32,748 bases of DNA, from the IMG/VR virus record IMGVR_UViG_3300025093_000068, positions 1-32,748 of that record; one strand, 5' to 3'. The notes under the pieces are model-generated. The model did no database searches. It was not told where the DNA came from and saw nothing but the letters and a program-made list of their open reading frames with translations. The DNA comes from a virus. A program made the position numbers and the translations under genes. Below are positions 1-7,912 of this stretch, piece by piece (the first letter of the stretch is position 1; the number at the start of each line of letters is the position of its first letter).

Positions 1-3000
1 TCATCAGAAGTTTCAACACTATATGCAGAAACAGCTTCTACAGTAGAATCATTAGACCCATTATCAGAAGATACAACAGACACACTACAAGTACTTGGAG
101 ATAGTTCTTGTATTGCTACTTATAGATTTGAAAACAATGAAGATGATGAAAGTGGCAACTATGATGGAACTGGGACACAAATACAATATGCAGCAGGAAG
201 ATATGGACAAGCAGCAAGTTTTAATGGAAGTAGTAGTTATGTAGAAGTTAATAATTTTATAGATGGTTCTGATAGTACTTTTTCTCTTTCTTTATGGGTA
301 AAAGGAACTGATACATCTAACACTATTTATTCGACTGGTTTTACATCTAATAATGAAAAACTATTAATACAAGGAGCAATTGTAAAAAGTTACAATGGTA
401 GTTGGGCAGAAAGTGGTTCAATATCTGCAGCATTAGATGGTTCTTGGCATCATTTAGCAATTTCTGTTTCTTCTAATGCAGCAACTATATATATTGATGG
501 TGTTTCTACAACTTCTGTTACATTAAGGTCATTATCTGACAACAATAAAGCTGATACAATAGGTGCAAGATGGACAGATACTGCATCAGCAAGAAGTAGT
601 TTTTTTGATGGAGAAATAGACCAAGTAAGAATATTCAACAAAGCATTATCAGCAAGTGAAGTAACTACATTGTATAATGAAAACTCACTTGTAGCTTCTT
701 ATAGATTTGAAGGAAATGCAAATGATGATACAAGAAATTATGATGGTACTACAAGTAATGTTACTTATGAGTATGGTCTGAATTTTACCCCTGATTTAGT
801 TTGGATAAAAAATAGAGACCAACCTGACCATCATAGATGGTTTGATACAAGTAGAGGTGCTACTAAAGTAATTGGCTCAAGTTCATCAGTTAATCAAACA
901 ACAGATTCAGATGGATTATTATCTTTTGATACAGGAGGCTTTACAGTAGGTGATGATATAAGAGCAAATACAAATGGAGAAGATTATGTAGCTTGGGCAT
1001 TTAAAGTAAACGGAGGAACTACAAGCAGCAATACTGATGGGACAATTACAAGTACAGTCCAAGCAAATACAGATGCTGGTTTTTCAATAGTTAGTTATAC
1101 AGGAAATGGGAGTTCTTCACAAAGCGTAGGACATTCATTAAATACGGCTCCTGAATTAGTTATTGTCAAAAATTTATCAGCAGCTAGGGACTGGAATGTT
1201 GGAAGTACAAGCATAGGGTGGACAAAATATTTAGAATTAAACGATACAATTGCAGCAACAACAAGTTCTACTCGTTGGAATGACACTGCACCAACAAGTA
1301 CAGTTGTTTCAATCGGTAGCGCTATTAATGTTAATGAAAATAATGATTTAATGGTAATGTATTGTTTCCATTCAGTCGAAGGGTTTTCAAAGATTGGCTC
1401 ATACACAGGTACTGATGCAACAGGTAACTATGTAGAAACAGGATTTGAACCTGCGTTTTTAATGGTAAAATGTACAAGTACTGCTGGAGGGCAATGGGTT
1501 ATGTATGACAACAGAAGAAGCAGCATAAATCCAAGAACAAAAAAATTAGCTGCAAATTCAAATGTTGTTGAAAATGATTCAGGTTTATTAGGTGGCGATT
1601 CATTGCATCAAGTTAATTTTTTAAGCAATGGATTTGAACTGTTAGAAACAGGGGGAGGAATAAATACTAATAAAAATACCCAAACATATATCTATATGGC
1701 ATTTGCTGCAGATCCTGACACAGAAGCACCAACAGTAGCAAAAAGTTTTAGTACAGTAGCTTATACAGGTACAAGTGCAACAAATAGTATTACAGGATTA
1801 GGATTTAAGCCTAATTTAGTTTGGATAAAAGATAGAGGAAATGCTGAACAGCATATATTAAACGATTCAATAAGAGGGGCAACCAAAGATTTATCATCAA
1901 ACACAACAGCAGCAGAAGCAACTCGTTCTACTGGTTTTACTTCTTTTGATGATGATGGATTTACTTTAGGTACAGATGGGGGTGGTATTGTTAATGATTC
2001 AACAAGAGGTCCTTATGTTGCTTGGGCGTGGAAAGCTGATGATAATGAGCCGACACTTTTTGGAGGACCAGCAAAAGCAGTATATAAATTTGAGGACAAT
2101 GCGAATGATGTAACTGGTGACTATAATGGGACTGCTTCTAATGTATCTTATGTTACTGGTAAATTTAATAAAGCAGCTGATTTTAATGGAAGTTCAAGTT
2201 ATATAAATACAGGTTTAACAATATCAAATTGGGTAAGTAACTTAAACAGTAGAAGTGTTGATTTTACTATTTCATTATGGGCAAATGTAGATTCTGTAGT
2301 GGGTGGTGATAATACTTTTTTATACATAGGTAATTATAATGCCTATTCGCCTAATTACGCTGCAATGATAATAGATTATAGGTCTACAGGCAGCAAAATA
2401 AGATTTACACATTCAAGCACTTATATAGAATCAACTTCAACTATAAGTTTAGATACTTGGTATCATATAGTCTGTGTTAGAGAAAGTGGTGTTATCAAAT
2501 TATATATTAATGGTGTTTTAGAAAATTCTGCAACACCATCTGCTGATATGCAAATAAGTTCTTCTGCAGTAGCTACTTTAGGTGCTTTATATTTTAGTAG
2601 TACAACTCACGGTGAACTTGATGGTATGTTAGACCAATTAAGAATATATAATGGTGCAGTATCTGATATAGGTGTTGCAGCTTTATATGCAGAAACAGTA
2701 TCTGACAATGATGATTTAACTTTAGGAGCGCCAAAAGAAACTATAATTAGTGCAAATGCTAATGCAGGATTTAGTATAGTTAAATATGAAGGGAATGGAA
2801 GCACACAAAAAATACCACACGGATTAGGTCAAAAGCCAGATTTTGTTGTTATTAAACATACAAACGATGCAAGTGCTTGGGTTGTATTTTCAGATGCTAC
2901 AGGTACTTTTAGTTATAGTTACTTAAATCTTACTAGCGCATTTACTGCTTATCCTCAAATGTCTTGGGATAGTACAGTAATAAATTTAAATAGTGGTGGT

Positions 3001-3369
3001 GACCAAAATGGAGCTGGAGATACTCATATAGCTTATTTCTTTACATCAATAGCTGGATATAGCAAGATTGGAAGTTATACTGGTAATGGAAATGCAACAG
3101 GTCCAACTGTTACTTTAAATTTTGCTCCAGATTGGATAATGATTAAAAGAACTGACTCAACAGGTGATTGGAGAATTTGGGATAGTGTTAGAGATTCAAG
3201 CACACCAAATAACAATATATTGAAACCAAACTCAAGTGAGGCTGAAGCAGTTAATGATGCAAGTGCTAAAATTAATTTTTTAACTACAGGTTTTCAACCA
3301 GCATCAACACATTCATCAGTCAACACAAGTGGAGCAACTTATATATATATGGCATTTAAAATAAATTAA
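1..3369 (+). CDS. LamG / DUF7483 adhesion-type virion protein (5' end missing)
   Basis: The frame is open from base 1 to the taa at 3367-3369 (1,122 visible residues), so the true start lies outside the window; the TTG at 670 is internal. LamG-type lectin-like domains (Y-R-F-E start, F-N-G-S-S-S-Y core, D-Q-V/L-R-I-F/Y end) occupy about residues 38-226 and 692-899. DUF7483-type units (G-F-S-I-V-x-Y-x-G-N-G, P-x-x-V-x-I-K, G-S-Y-T-G, Y-I-Y-M-A-F) occupy about 260-339, 359-572, 586-681 and 922-1122. Residues 230-259 are a LamG N-terminal fragment joined directly to a DUF7483 unit. Such domains are common in marine phage appendage proteins; surface glycan binding is inferred. No signal peptide or membrane segment is visible in the part present. 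It is followed after one base by the lysis genes. Confidence 0.85.
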   Translation, partial: SSEVSTLYAETASTVESLDPLSEDTTDTLQVLGDSSCIATYRFENNEDDESGNYDGTGTQIQYAAGRYGQAASFNGSSSYVEVNNFIDGSDSTFSLSLWVKGTDTSNTIYSTGFTSNNEKLLIQGAIVKSYNGSWAESGSISAALDGSWHHLAISVSSNAATIYIDGVSTTSVTLRSLSDNNKADTIGARWTDTASARSSFFDGEIDQVRIFNKALSASEVTTLYNENSLVASYRFEGNANDDTRNYDGTTSNVTYEYGLNFTPDLVWIKNRDQPDHHRWFDTSRGATKVIGSSSSVNQTTDSDGLLSFDTGGFTVGDDIRANTNGEDYVAWAFKVNGGTTSSNTDGTITSTVQANTDAGFSIVSYTGNGSSSQSVGHSLNTAPELVIVKNLSAARDWNVGSTSIGWTKYLELNDTIAATTSSTRWNDTAPTSTVVSIGSAINVNENNDLMVMYCFHSVEGFSKIGSYTGTDATGNYVETGFEPAFLMVKCTSTAGGQWVMYDNRRSSINPRTKKLAANSNVVENDSGLLGGDSLHQVNFLSNGFELLETGGGINTNKNTQTYIYMAFAADPDTEAPTVAKSFSTVAYTGTSATNSITGLGFKPNLVWIKDRGNAEQHILNDSIRGATKDLSSNTTAAEATRSTGFTSFDDDGFTLGTDGGGIVNDSTRGPYVAWAWKADDNEPTLFGGPAKAVYKFEDNANDVTGDYNGTASNVSYVTGKFNKAADFNGSSSYINTGLTISNWVSNLNSRSVDFTISLWANVDSVVGGDNTFLYIGNYNAYSPNYAAMIIDYRSTGSKIRFTHSSTYIESTSTISLDTWYHIVCVRESGVIKLYINGVLENSATPSADMQISSSAVATLGALYFSSTTHGELDGMLDQLRIYNGAVSDIGVAALYAETVSDNDDLTLGAPKETIISANANAGFSIVKYEGNGSTQKIPHGLGQKPDFVVIKHTNDASAWVVFSDATGTFSYSYLNLTSAFTAYPQMSWDSTVINLNSGGDQNGAGDTHIAYFFTSIAGYSKIGSYTGNGNATGPTVTLNFAPDWIMIKRTDSTGDWRIWDSVRDSSTPNNNILKPNSSEAEAVNDASAKINFLTTGFQPASTHSSVNTSGATYIYMAFKIN

Positions 3370-3370
3370 A

Positions 3371-3514
3371 ATGAATGGATTTGAACCAACAATATTAGGA
3401 ATTAGTGTGTATATAATAACAATAGCAGAAATAAATGAAGTATTACAAGGACTTCTAATAATAGCAACGTTGGTTTATACTGTGATTAAAATATCGCAGT
3501 TATTAAAAAAATAA
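3371..3514 (+). CDS. small membrane protein, lysis region
   Basis: A 47-residue ORF starting one base after the LamG gene stop. It is hydrophobic with a helical membrane segment over about residues 24-40 and a basic C-terminus (L-L-K-K). No family is recognised. Its position ahead of the peptidase and holin-like genes suggests a holin or antiholin role, which is inference from context only. Confidence 0.6.
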   Translation: MNGFEPTILGISVYIITIAEINEVLQGLLIIATLVYTVIKISQLLKK

Positions 3515-3537
3515 TAACTTTATAAAAAAATAGTATT

Positions 3538-3690
3538 ATGAAAAACTTTTTAAATAAAATTTGGGAAGGTATTAAAGATGCATTTTGGGTGCAAGTACCT
3601 TATATGATTTACTCAATAGTATGGGTATTTTTAACATTATTTTGGGCAACGCAATTTTTTAAGTGGTACGTTAAAAACTATATAGGATGA
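3538..3690 (+). CDS. small Trp-rich membrane protein, lysis region
   Basis: A 50-residue ORF whose tga overlaps the ATG of the endolysin gene (ATGA). An amphipathic, Trp/Lys-containing N-terminus (M-K-N-F-L-N-K-I-W) is followed by one strongly hydrophobic segment over about residues 20-41 and a basic tail. It has the size and shape of a small single-pass lysis accessory protein, but no family is recognised. The tight overlap with the endolysin gene supports that it is translated. Confidence 0.65.
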   Translation: MKNFLNKIWEGIKDAFWVQVPYMIYSIVWVFLTLFWATQFFKWYVKNYIG

Positions 3691-4247
3691 AACTTTCACA
3701 AAATTTAACATTAGCAGAAGCGTGTAGATCTGAAACTGCGAAACGCAGACACATAGATAACACACCTAGCGGTATAGAAATAGATAACTTAAAACTAACT
3801 GCTGAAAAAATATTTCAACCCATAAGAGACCACTTTAAAAAACCAATATATGTATCTAGTATGTATAGGTGTAAAAGATTAAATGGTTTAGTAGGTGGAA
3901 CATCGCATAGCAAACACATTACAGGACAAGCAATAGATATAGACAACGATGGTACTGATGTATCTAATAAAGATATATTTAACTTTATAAAAGATAATTT
4001 AAAGTTTGATGTATTAATATGGGAGTTTGGTGACGATAGTCCTAACTGGGTACATTGTAGTTATGTAGAAGGTTTAAATAGAGGTCAAGTATATAGAAAT
4101 ACTAAGGACCAAGGTTTAATAGTTTATAAAGAACCTAAAAAAGTAAACAATGAGCAAAAAAAGAAAAAAGTTCAAGGAAACAAAACTAGGTCAGTTTCTA
4201 CTGGGGAAGTCAGGAGTATTCCAAAGCCTAGCAGAGACGATTCCTGA
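3687..4247 (+). CDS. Peptidase M15-family endolysin
   Basis: A 186-residue protein with the M15A/M15_3 zinc peptidase signature: S-K-H-I-T-G-Q-A-I-D-I-D (His77, Asp84) and W-V-H (His123), preceded by the typical substrate-cleft motif S-S-M-Y-R (58-61). Family members cleave peptide cross-links of peptidoglycan, so this is the likely cell-wall lytic enzyme. There is no signal peptide, so export would depend on a holin. The catalytic domain ends near residue 150; the last 35 or so residues are Lys/Arg/Ser-rich and lie in a 98-nt overlap with the following holin-like gene. It starts inside the stop of the preceding small membrane protein gene. Confidence 0.85.
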   Translation: MKLSQNLTLAEACRSETAKRRHIDNTPSGIEIDNLKLTAEKIFQPIRDHFKKPIYVSSMYRCKRLNGLVGGTSHSKHITGQAIDIDNDGTDVSNKDIFNFIKDNLKFDVLIWEFGDDSPNWVHCSYVEGLNRGQVYRNTKDQGLIVYKEPKKVNNEQKKKKVQGNKTRSVSTGEVRSIPKPSRDDS

Positions 4248-4566
4248 TAAGGGTGTTTTAGGCGTTTTAAAGAACTTAATTATTAAAGATGATAGCCTAC
4301 CTCAACCAGATAAAGAAACTGCTCTTAAAATGCTTGATATTGAGTTACAAGAGATGGAATCGGTTACTCGTAGATGGGAAGCTGATGCTTTATCAGATTC
4401 GTGGCTTAGTAAAAACGTTAGACCATTAACCTTAGTATTCTTTACATTAGTGTATACTGCAGGTTTCTTTTTTAAATATGAACTAGGTGCTATTAACCAA
4501 ATCTTATTACTTATTATAGGAGCTTATTTTGGTGGCAGATCTTTCGAAAAAATACAAAAGTTGTAA
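4150..4566 (+). CDS. Holin-like membrane protein (GTA_holin_3TM-like)
   Basis: A 138-residue protein. A basic N-terminus (S-K-K-R-K-K) is followed by a helical charged region, then W-L-S-K-N-V-R-P-L-T leading into two membrane segments (about 92-108 and 115-128) and a C-terminal G-G-R-S-F-E-K. This pattern resembles holins of the gene-transfer-agent three-TM family, although only two clear membrane segments are seen. Such proteins permeabilise the inner membrane and release the endolysin. The start is the ATG at 4150, which overlaps the endolysin gene by 98 nt in another frame. Family assignment is by pattern, not by a search. Confidence 0.7.
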   Translation: MSKKRKKFKETKLGQFLLGKSGVFQSLAETIPDKGVLGVLKNLIIKDDSLPQPDKETALKMLDIELQEMESVTRRWEADALSDSWLSKNVRPLTLVFFTLVYTAGFFFKYELGAINQILLLIIGAYFGGRSFEKIQKL

Positions 4567-4626
4567 TACAATATAGTATTGTACTATATAATATTATACT
4601 ATATAATACAATACAATATAGTATAG
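4567..4626 (+). repeat. Four tandem 15-bp AT-rich repeats (iteron-like)
   Basis: Four back-to-back 15-mers at 4567-4581 (tacaatatagtattg), 4582-4596 (tactatataatatta), 4597-4611 (tactatataatacaa) and 4612-4626 (tacaatatagtatag). The consensus is TAC-W-ATATA-R-TA plus three variable bases; the outer two copies are one subtype and the inner two another. The first also forms a 7-bp hairpin (4567-4573 with 4577-4583). Two TATAAT strings occur at 4587 and 4602. The array sits between the lysis and replication blocks. A replication origin, an operator or a promoter cluster are all possible. Confidence 0.7.
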
Positions 4627-4645
4627 TTTTTTATATATTTATATA

Positions 4646-5035
4646 ATGCGACAAAAATTAATTAAAAAAATTGATAGGTTGTTTAGTGAATATATAAGAT
4701 TAAAACACGCAGATCATTCAGGTAATTGTAAATGTATAACGTGTGGAAAAACTTATCATTATAAAGATATTGATGCTGGTCACTTTGTTAGTCGTAGGCA
4801 TCTTATTGTTCGGTTCGATGAACTAAACGTACATCCCCAGTGTAAATATTGCAACAGATTTTTAAATGGATTACAATATGAATACGGTAAAGCTATAAAT
4901 ATGCTTTATGGTAAAGGTACTGCAGATAAGTTAGTTAGCCTATCTAAACAAACAACTAAAGTAGAAAATCACGAATTAGAAGAAAAATATTTGTTTTATA
5001 AAAAAAATTTGATAACTTTGAAGAAACAATTATAA
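4646..5035 (+). CDS. NinG/Rap-like HNH recombination nuclease
   Basis: A 129-residue protein resembling lambda NinG (Rap), a Holliday-junction and branched-DNA nuclease. It has the zinc/HNH layout expected of the family: C-x-x-C (Cys30, Cys33), D-A-G-H-F (43-47), R-F-D-E-L-N-V-H-P-Q-C (57-66) and C-x-x-C-N (66-70). It is the first gene after the 15-bp repeat array, opening the recombination/replication block. The length is shorter than lambda NinG, but the core motifs are complete. The start is the ATG directly after an A/T-rich leader. The role in recombination-dependent replication is inferred. Confidence 0.85.
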   Translation: MRQKLIKKIDRLFSEYIRLKHADHSGNCKCITCGKTYHYKDIDAGHFVSRRHLIVRFDELNVHPQCKYCNRFLNGLQYEYGKAINMLYGKGTADKLVSLSKQTTKVENHELEEKYLFYKKNLITLKKQL

Positions 5036-5039
5036 AGTT

Positions 5040-5228
5040 ATGTACACACAAAACGACTTCGATTTAATACAAACACAAGCTAATGGCTTTGTGAATGACC
5101 AGTTAAAATGGCAAAGACTAAGAATAGAATCTCTAGAAAAAGAGTTATCTAAGGAAAAACAAAAAACAAAAAAGCTAGAAGAACTTTTAGCATATGCAGA
5201 TAAATTTAATTTAACAAACACACAATGA
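5040..5228 (+). CDS. hypothetical coiled-coil protein
   Basis: A 62-residue protein, almost entirely helical. Residues about 25-52 (E-S-L-E-K-E-L-S-K-E onward) form a likely coiled coil rich in Lys and Glu. The start lies 4 nt after the NinG-like gene and the stop overlaps the next ATG (ATGA at 5225-5228), so it belongs to the same operon. No family is recognised; it may serve as a small partner of the neighbouring replication proteins. Confidence 0.65.
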   Translation: MYTQNDFDLIQTQANGFVNDQLKWQRLRIESLEKELSKEKQKTKKLEELLAYADKFNLTNTQ

Positions 5229-5773
5229 GTTTAGCAGTAAATGAAAACAAAGCAAGTACTATTACTTTTATAGAAGAAGGTAAAACTTGGGAAGGTAAAG
5301 ATGAAACACTAATGAAAGAACATAGAGTTTCTCTTAAAAATGGCGATATGCCAATATTTAATTATCCAGCAAATAAAAATTATCCATTTGCGAAAGGTGA
5401 TAATGTTACGTATCTTTTAAACGAAAAATATAATGAAAAACAAAAAAAAATAATTCAATACGGTAAACAAATGAAAAAAGTAGAAAATAATCAAACTACA
5501 ACAAATAGTACAGCTACAGAATCTTTAACACAGCAACAAAGTATAGCATTATCAGTAGCAGCTAAGTTAGGTTATGAAACTGTTACTAGCGATGCTTGGC
5601 AGAATATAGCAAAAATAAAAGCTAAACCAGCAAACCAACAAGAAGATGAAACTCTTGAACAAGCTACTGCAAGATTACAAGCTGAAGCGCAAAGCCAATT
5701 ACTAAGTTCTATAGGACAAGTAACAATAGCTTATTATAATTTATTAACATCTAAACCACAAAACAATGCCTGA
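5225..5773 (+). CDS. hypothetical replication-region protein
   Basis: A 182-residue protein of no recognised family. The first 75 or so residues look beta-rich, with alternating hydrophobic positions and a W-E-G-K motif, which could be an OB-like fold. A Thr/Asn/Gln-rich linker follows at about 88-105, then a helical C-terminal half. Translation is coupled to both neighbours: it overlaps the upstream stop by 4 nt and the downstream start by 8 nt. Context between a NinG-like nuclease and a helicase suggests a DNA-binding role, which is inference. Confidence 0.6.
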   Translation: MSLAVNENKASTITFIEEGKTWEGKDETLMKEHRVSLKNGDMPIFNYPANKNYPFAKGDNVTYLLNEKYNEKQKKIIQYGKQMKKVENNQTTTNSTATESLTQQQSIALSVAAKLGYETVTSDAWQNIAKIKAKPANQQEDETLEQATARLQAEAQSQLLSSIGQVTIAYYNLLTSKPQNNA

Positions 5774-6104
5774 ATTTGAAAACGATACAATATTTGTAAG
5801 TGGCTTATATACTTATGAAGTTAATAATAAATATGTTGTATGTAAGTGTAGCTTAAACGTAGAAAAGTTTAAGAAAATGTTAGAAGATCCTGCAGTACTA
5901 CAGCATATAAAAGAAAACGAAGGTTATCTTAAATATGTAAGTATGATTTCTAAAAGAACTGGTAAACCTTTTAGTAAATTAGAAGATAATAACTATAAAG
6001 AAGTAACAAGCAAACAACATAGTCCAGATCGTGACGATGTTGCTGTAAAACCGTCAGTACAAGTTACTACTAATCAGAATGAAGATGACGGATTGCCATT
6101 CTAA
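5766..6104 (+). CDS. putative replication accessory protein with SSB-like C-terminal tip
   Basis: A 112-residue protein. An N-terminal mixed alpha/beta region (about 1-75) is followed by a polar low-complexity stretch and a terminal acidic-hydrophobic tip, N-E-D-D-G-L-P-F. This matches the partner-docking tip of bacterial single-stranded DNA-binding proteins (for example D-D-D-I-P-F). It could be a divergent phage SSB or a protein that mimics the SSB tip. The tip codons lie inside the 26-nt overlap with the following helicase gene. The fold of the N-terminal region cannot be decided from the sequence alone. Confidence 0.6.
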   Translation: MPEFENDTIFVSGLYTYEVNNKYVVCKCSLNVEKFKKMLEDPAVLQHIKENEGYLKYVSMISKRTGKPFSKLEDNNYKEVTSKQHSPDRDDVAVKPSVQVTTNQNEDDGLPF

Positions 6105-7005
6105 TACAGTATCTCTAAGGTCGCAAGTCGATAGGCTAAATGATATTCGTAACGGTAAAGTTAAGGAAGGTCTACGACTTGGGGTACCAGAGATAGACGA
6201 GTACTGGAGATTTAAATTCTCATCTTTTAATGTAGTACTTGGACACGCATCAACAGGAAAAACTACAACACTACTTTATTTACTTTTATTATACGCTGTT
6301 AAGTATAATTTAAAATACTTAATATATAGTTCAGAGAATGAACCTAGCAGTATAAGTAAAAAGCTATGTGAATTTTTAGTAGGGTTACCATTTAATAAAA
6401 TACCAGATAAAGTATGGAAAGAAAAAATTAAATGGATACACGAACACTTTAGATATATTAATATAGATCAAGTATATACATCTAGCGAATTATTAAAAAA
6501 TGCAGAAGAAATAAAAAAAACATTTGATTATCACGGCTTAGTTATAGATCCATATAATTCACTAGTAAGAGATAAAGAACTTATGAAAGTATACGGTGGA
6601 CACGAATACGACTATGCTATAATGGGTGACTATAGGTTATTTACTAGAAAAAACAAATGTTCATTATTTTTAATAACACACGCAGTAACAGAAGCATTAA
6701 GACACAAACATCCAGGAGGACATAAGTTTGAAGGATACATACAACCTCCTAGTGCAGGATCAGCTGAAGGTGGGGGAAAGTTCTTAAATAAGAGCGATAA
6801 TTTTTTAATCTTACACAGATACACAAATCATCCAGAGTTATGGACTAATACGTATTTAGCTGTAATTAAAATAAAAGAGATAGATAGTGGTGGTAGACCT
6901 ACACCTATGGACAATCCTATAGAGTTTAGATCTATAGCAAACAATGTAGGGTTTAGTATAAATAATAAAAATTTATTACATTTAGTAACAAACGGTGATT
7001 CTTGA
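6079..7005 (+). CDS. RecA-fold / DnaB-like replicative helicase ATPase
   Basis: A 308-residue P-loop ATPase. Walker A is G-H-A-S-T-G-K-T (55-62), a catalytic-Glu-type strand follows at I-Y-S-S-E-N-E (82-88), Walker B is L-V-I-D-P (154-158), and a sensor-like F-L-I-T-H is at 197-201. This is the layout of the RecA core in DnaB-type and RepA-type helicases. No N-terminal primase or toprim domain is present, so it would act as a stand-alone helicase or loader, and no primase or polymerase is in the window. The ATG at 6079 overlaps the upstream gene by 26 nt; an in-frame ATG at 6085 is an alternative. Confidence 0.8.
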   Translation: MKMTDCHSNTVSLRSQVDRLNDIRNGKVKEGLRLGVPEIDEYWRFKFSSFNVVLGHASTGKTTTLLYLLLLYAVKYNLKYLIYSSENEPSSISKKLCEFLVGLPFNKIPDKVWKEKIKWIHEHFRYINIDQVYTSSELLKNAEEIKKTFDYHGLVIDPYNSLVRDKELMKVYGGHEYDYAIMGDYRLFTRKNKCSLFLITHAVTEALRHKHPGGHKFEGYIQPPSAGSAEGGGKFLNKSDNFLILHRYTNHPELWTNTYLAVIKIKEIDSGGRPTPMDNPIEFRSIANNVGFSINNKNLLHLVTNGDS

Positions 7006-7540
7006 AATAGCATATAGGAAACATAAAGATTGGTTAAGGATATGTAAATCTTTTAACTGCGGTGATGACGACTGCAAAGATATTGTTTCAGAGCTATACT
7101 TAAAGATAGATGATCTTACTAAAAAAGGTAAAGATTTAAGTTATGGTGATAATGATATAAATTATTTCTACTGCTATAAAATAATCTTTCATTCTTGTCT
7201 TAGATTAAAACAACACAACAATAAACGTAAAGACTTAATAGTTACTAGTGATAGTGAAAACTTTGATCTTAGTGCTGCACTTGCAAAGTATGGTATTAAA
7301 AGTACAATAGATGAAGATATGTTGTTTAATAAGTTAGAAGAATTTACAGATGAGTATAGACAAAAACTTACCTGGTATGATATAACAATATTTGAATTAC
7401 TATCAAGTGGTAAGAAAATATCAGAGTTACAAAGAGAAACTAATATAAGTTATGTATCTTTAAGAAACACATATTTAAAAGTAAAAGATTTTATAAAAAA
7501 ACAGTATGAGAAATTCGATTGGACTAGGGGATCTAGCTGA
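6995..7540 (+). CDS. phage sigma-70-like transcription factor (HTH)
   Basis: A 181-residue protein with the outline of a small sigma factor. A region-2-like helix pair lies at about 8-75 (K-D-W-L-R-I-C-K-S-F, D-I-V-S-E-L-Y, then Y-F-Y-C-Y-K-I). A C-terminal region-4-like helix-turn-helix follows at about 128-166 (F-E-L-L-S-S-G-K-K-I-S-E-L, N-I-S-Y-V-S-L-R-N-T). Similar proteins recur in flavobacterial phages ahead of a C-G-C-D protein, as here. The start is GTG at 6995, overlapping the helicase gene by 11 nt; no ATG fits without losing the first helix. It probably redirects host RNA polymerase, but could be only an HTH regulator. Confidence 0.7.
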   Translation: MILEIAYRKHKDWLRICKSFNCGDDDCKDIVSELYLKIDDLTKKGKDLSYGDNDINYFYCYKIIFHSCLRLKQHNNKRKDLIVTSDSENFDLSAALAKYGIKSTIDEDMLFNKLEEFTDEYRQKLTWYDITIFELLSSGKKISELQRETNISYVSLRNTYLKVKDFIKKQYEKFDWTRGSS

Positions 7541-7673
7541 AAAAATAATTAACATAATCACATTTGGTTATGGTAAAAGAATAGCTACAAGTATAGCAAA
7601 ACTATTTGGCTATAAAGATTGCGGCTGTGATAAAAGAAAAGACGATTGGAATAAAATACAAATTAAAAGATGA
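7506..7673 (+). CDS. conserved GLGD...CGCD small phage protein
   Basis: A 55-residue ORF. It begins M-R-N-S-I-G-L-G-D and carries K-D-C-G-C-D-K-R-K near residues 37-45. I recall this G-L-G-D plus C-G-C-D-x-R-K pattern as a frequent small protein in flavobacterial phages, always of unknown function. The Cys pair could bind a metal. It starts inside the end of the sigma-like gene and ends in an ATGA overlap with the next gene. These overlaps and the motif make it a real gene despite its size. Confidence 0.75.
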   Translation: MRNSIGLGDLAEKIINIITFGYGKRIATSIAKLFGYKDCGCDKRKDDWNKIQIKR

Positions 7674-7912
7674 CAGATAAAGTACAAATGATAAAAGTTG
7701 ATTACGATCAATGGACAAAATTTAAAGGCGTTAAAAATAACACAATAGCAAAAAACGAACTTAAATTAATCGAAACACTACACGCTAAGTATTTTAATCA
7801 TCCATACGAAAGTTTATGCACTTGTAGGGGTGAACATATTATAGGTAGAATACAGGAGTTTGTAGATGAGCTAAATGTTATTTATAAAAATGGATATACA
7901 ACAAGTACATAA
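7670..7912 (+). CDS. conserved small CxC phage protein
   Basis: An 80-residue protein with N-E-L-K-L-I-E-T-L-H-A-K-Y-F-N-H-P-Y at about 29-46, then a C-T-C motif (50-52) and a helical end (D-E-L-N-V-I-Y). It typically follows the C-G-C-D protein in flavobacterial phages (from memory), and that order is kept here with an ATGA overlap. The function is unknown; the Cys pair suggests metal binding or a redox role, but this is not shown. Confidence 0.7.
   Translation: MTDKVQMIKVDYDQWTKFKGVKNNTIAKNELKLIETLHAKYFNHPYESLCTCRGEHIIGRIQEFVDELNVIYKNGYTTST

Noticed and set aside
1-60. Terminal direct repeat between the two window ends
   Set aside because: The first and last 60 bases do not match each other; only the protein domain type is shared.
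670-3369. A start codon for the first large protein at TTG 670
   Set aside because: The same frame is open back to base 1 and the upstream part encodes a clear LamG domain, so 670 is internal.
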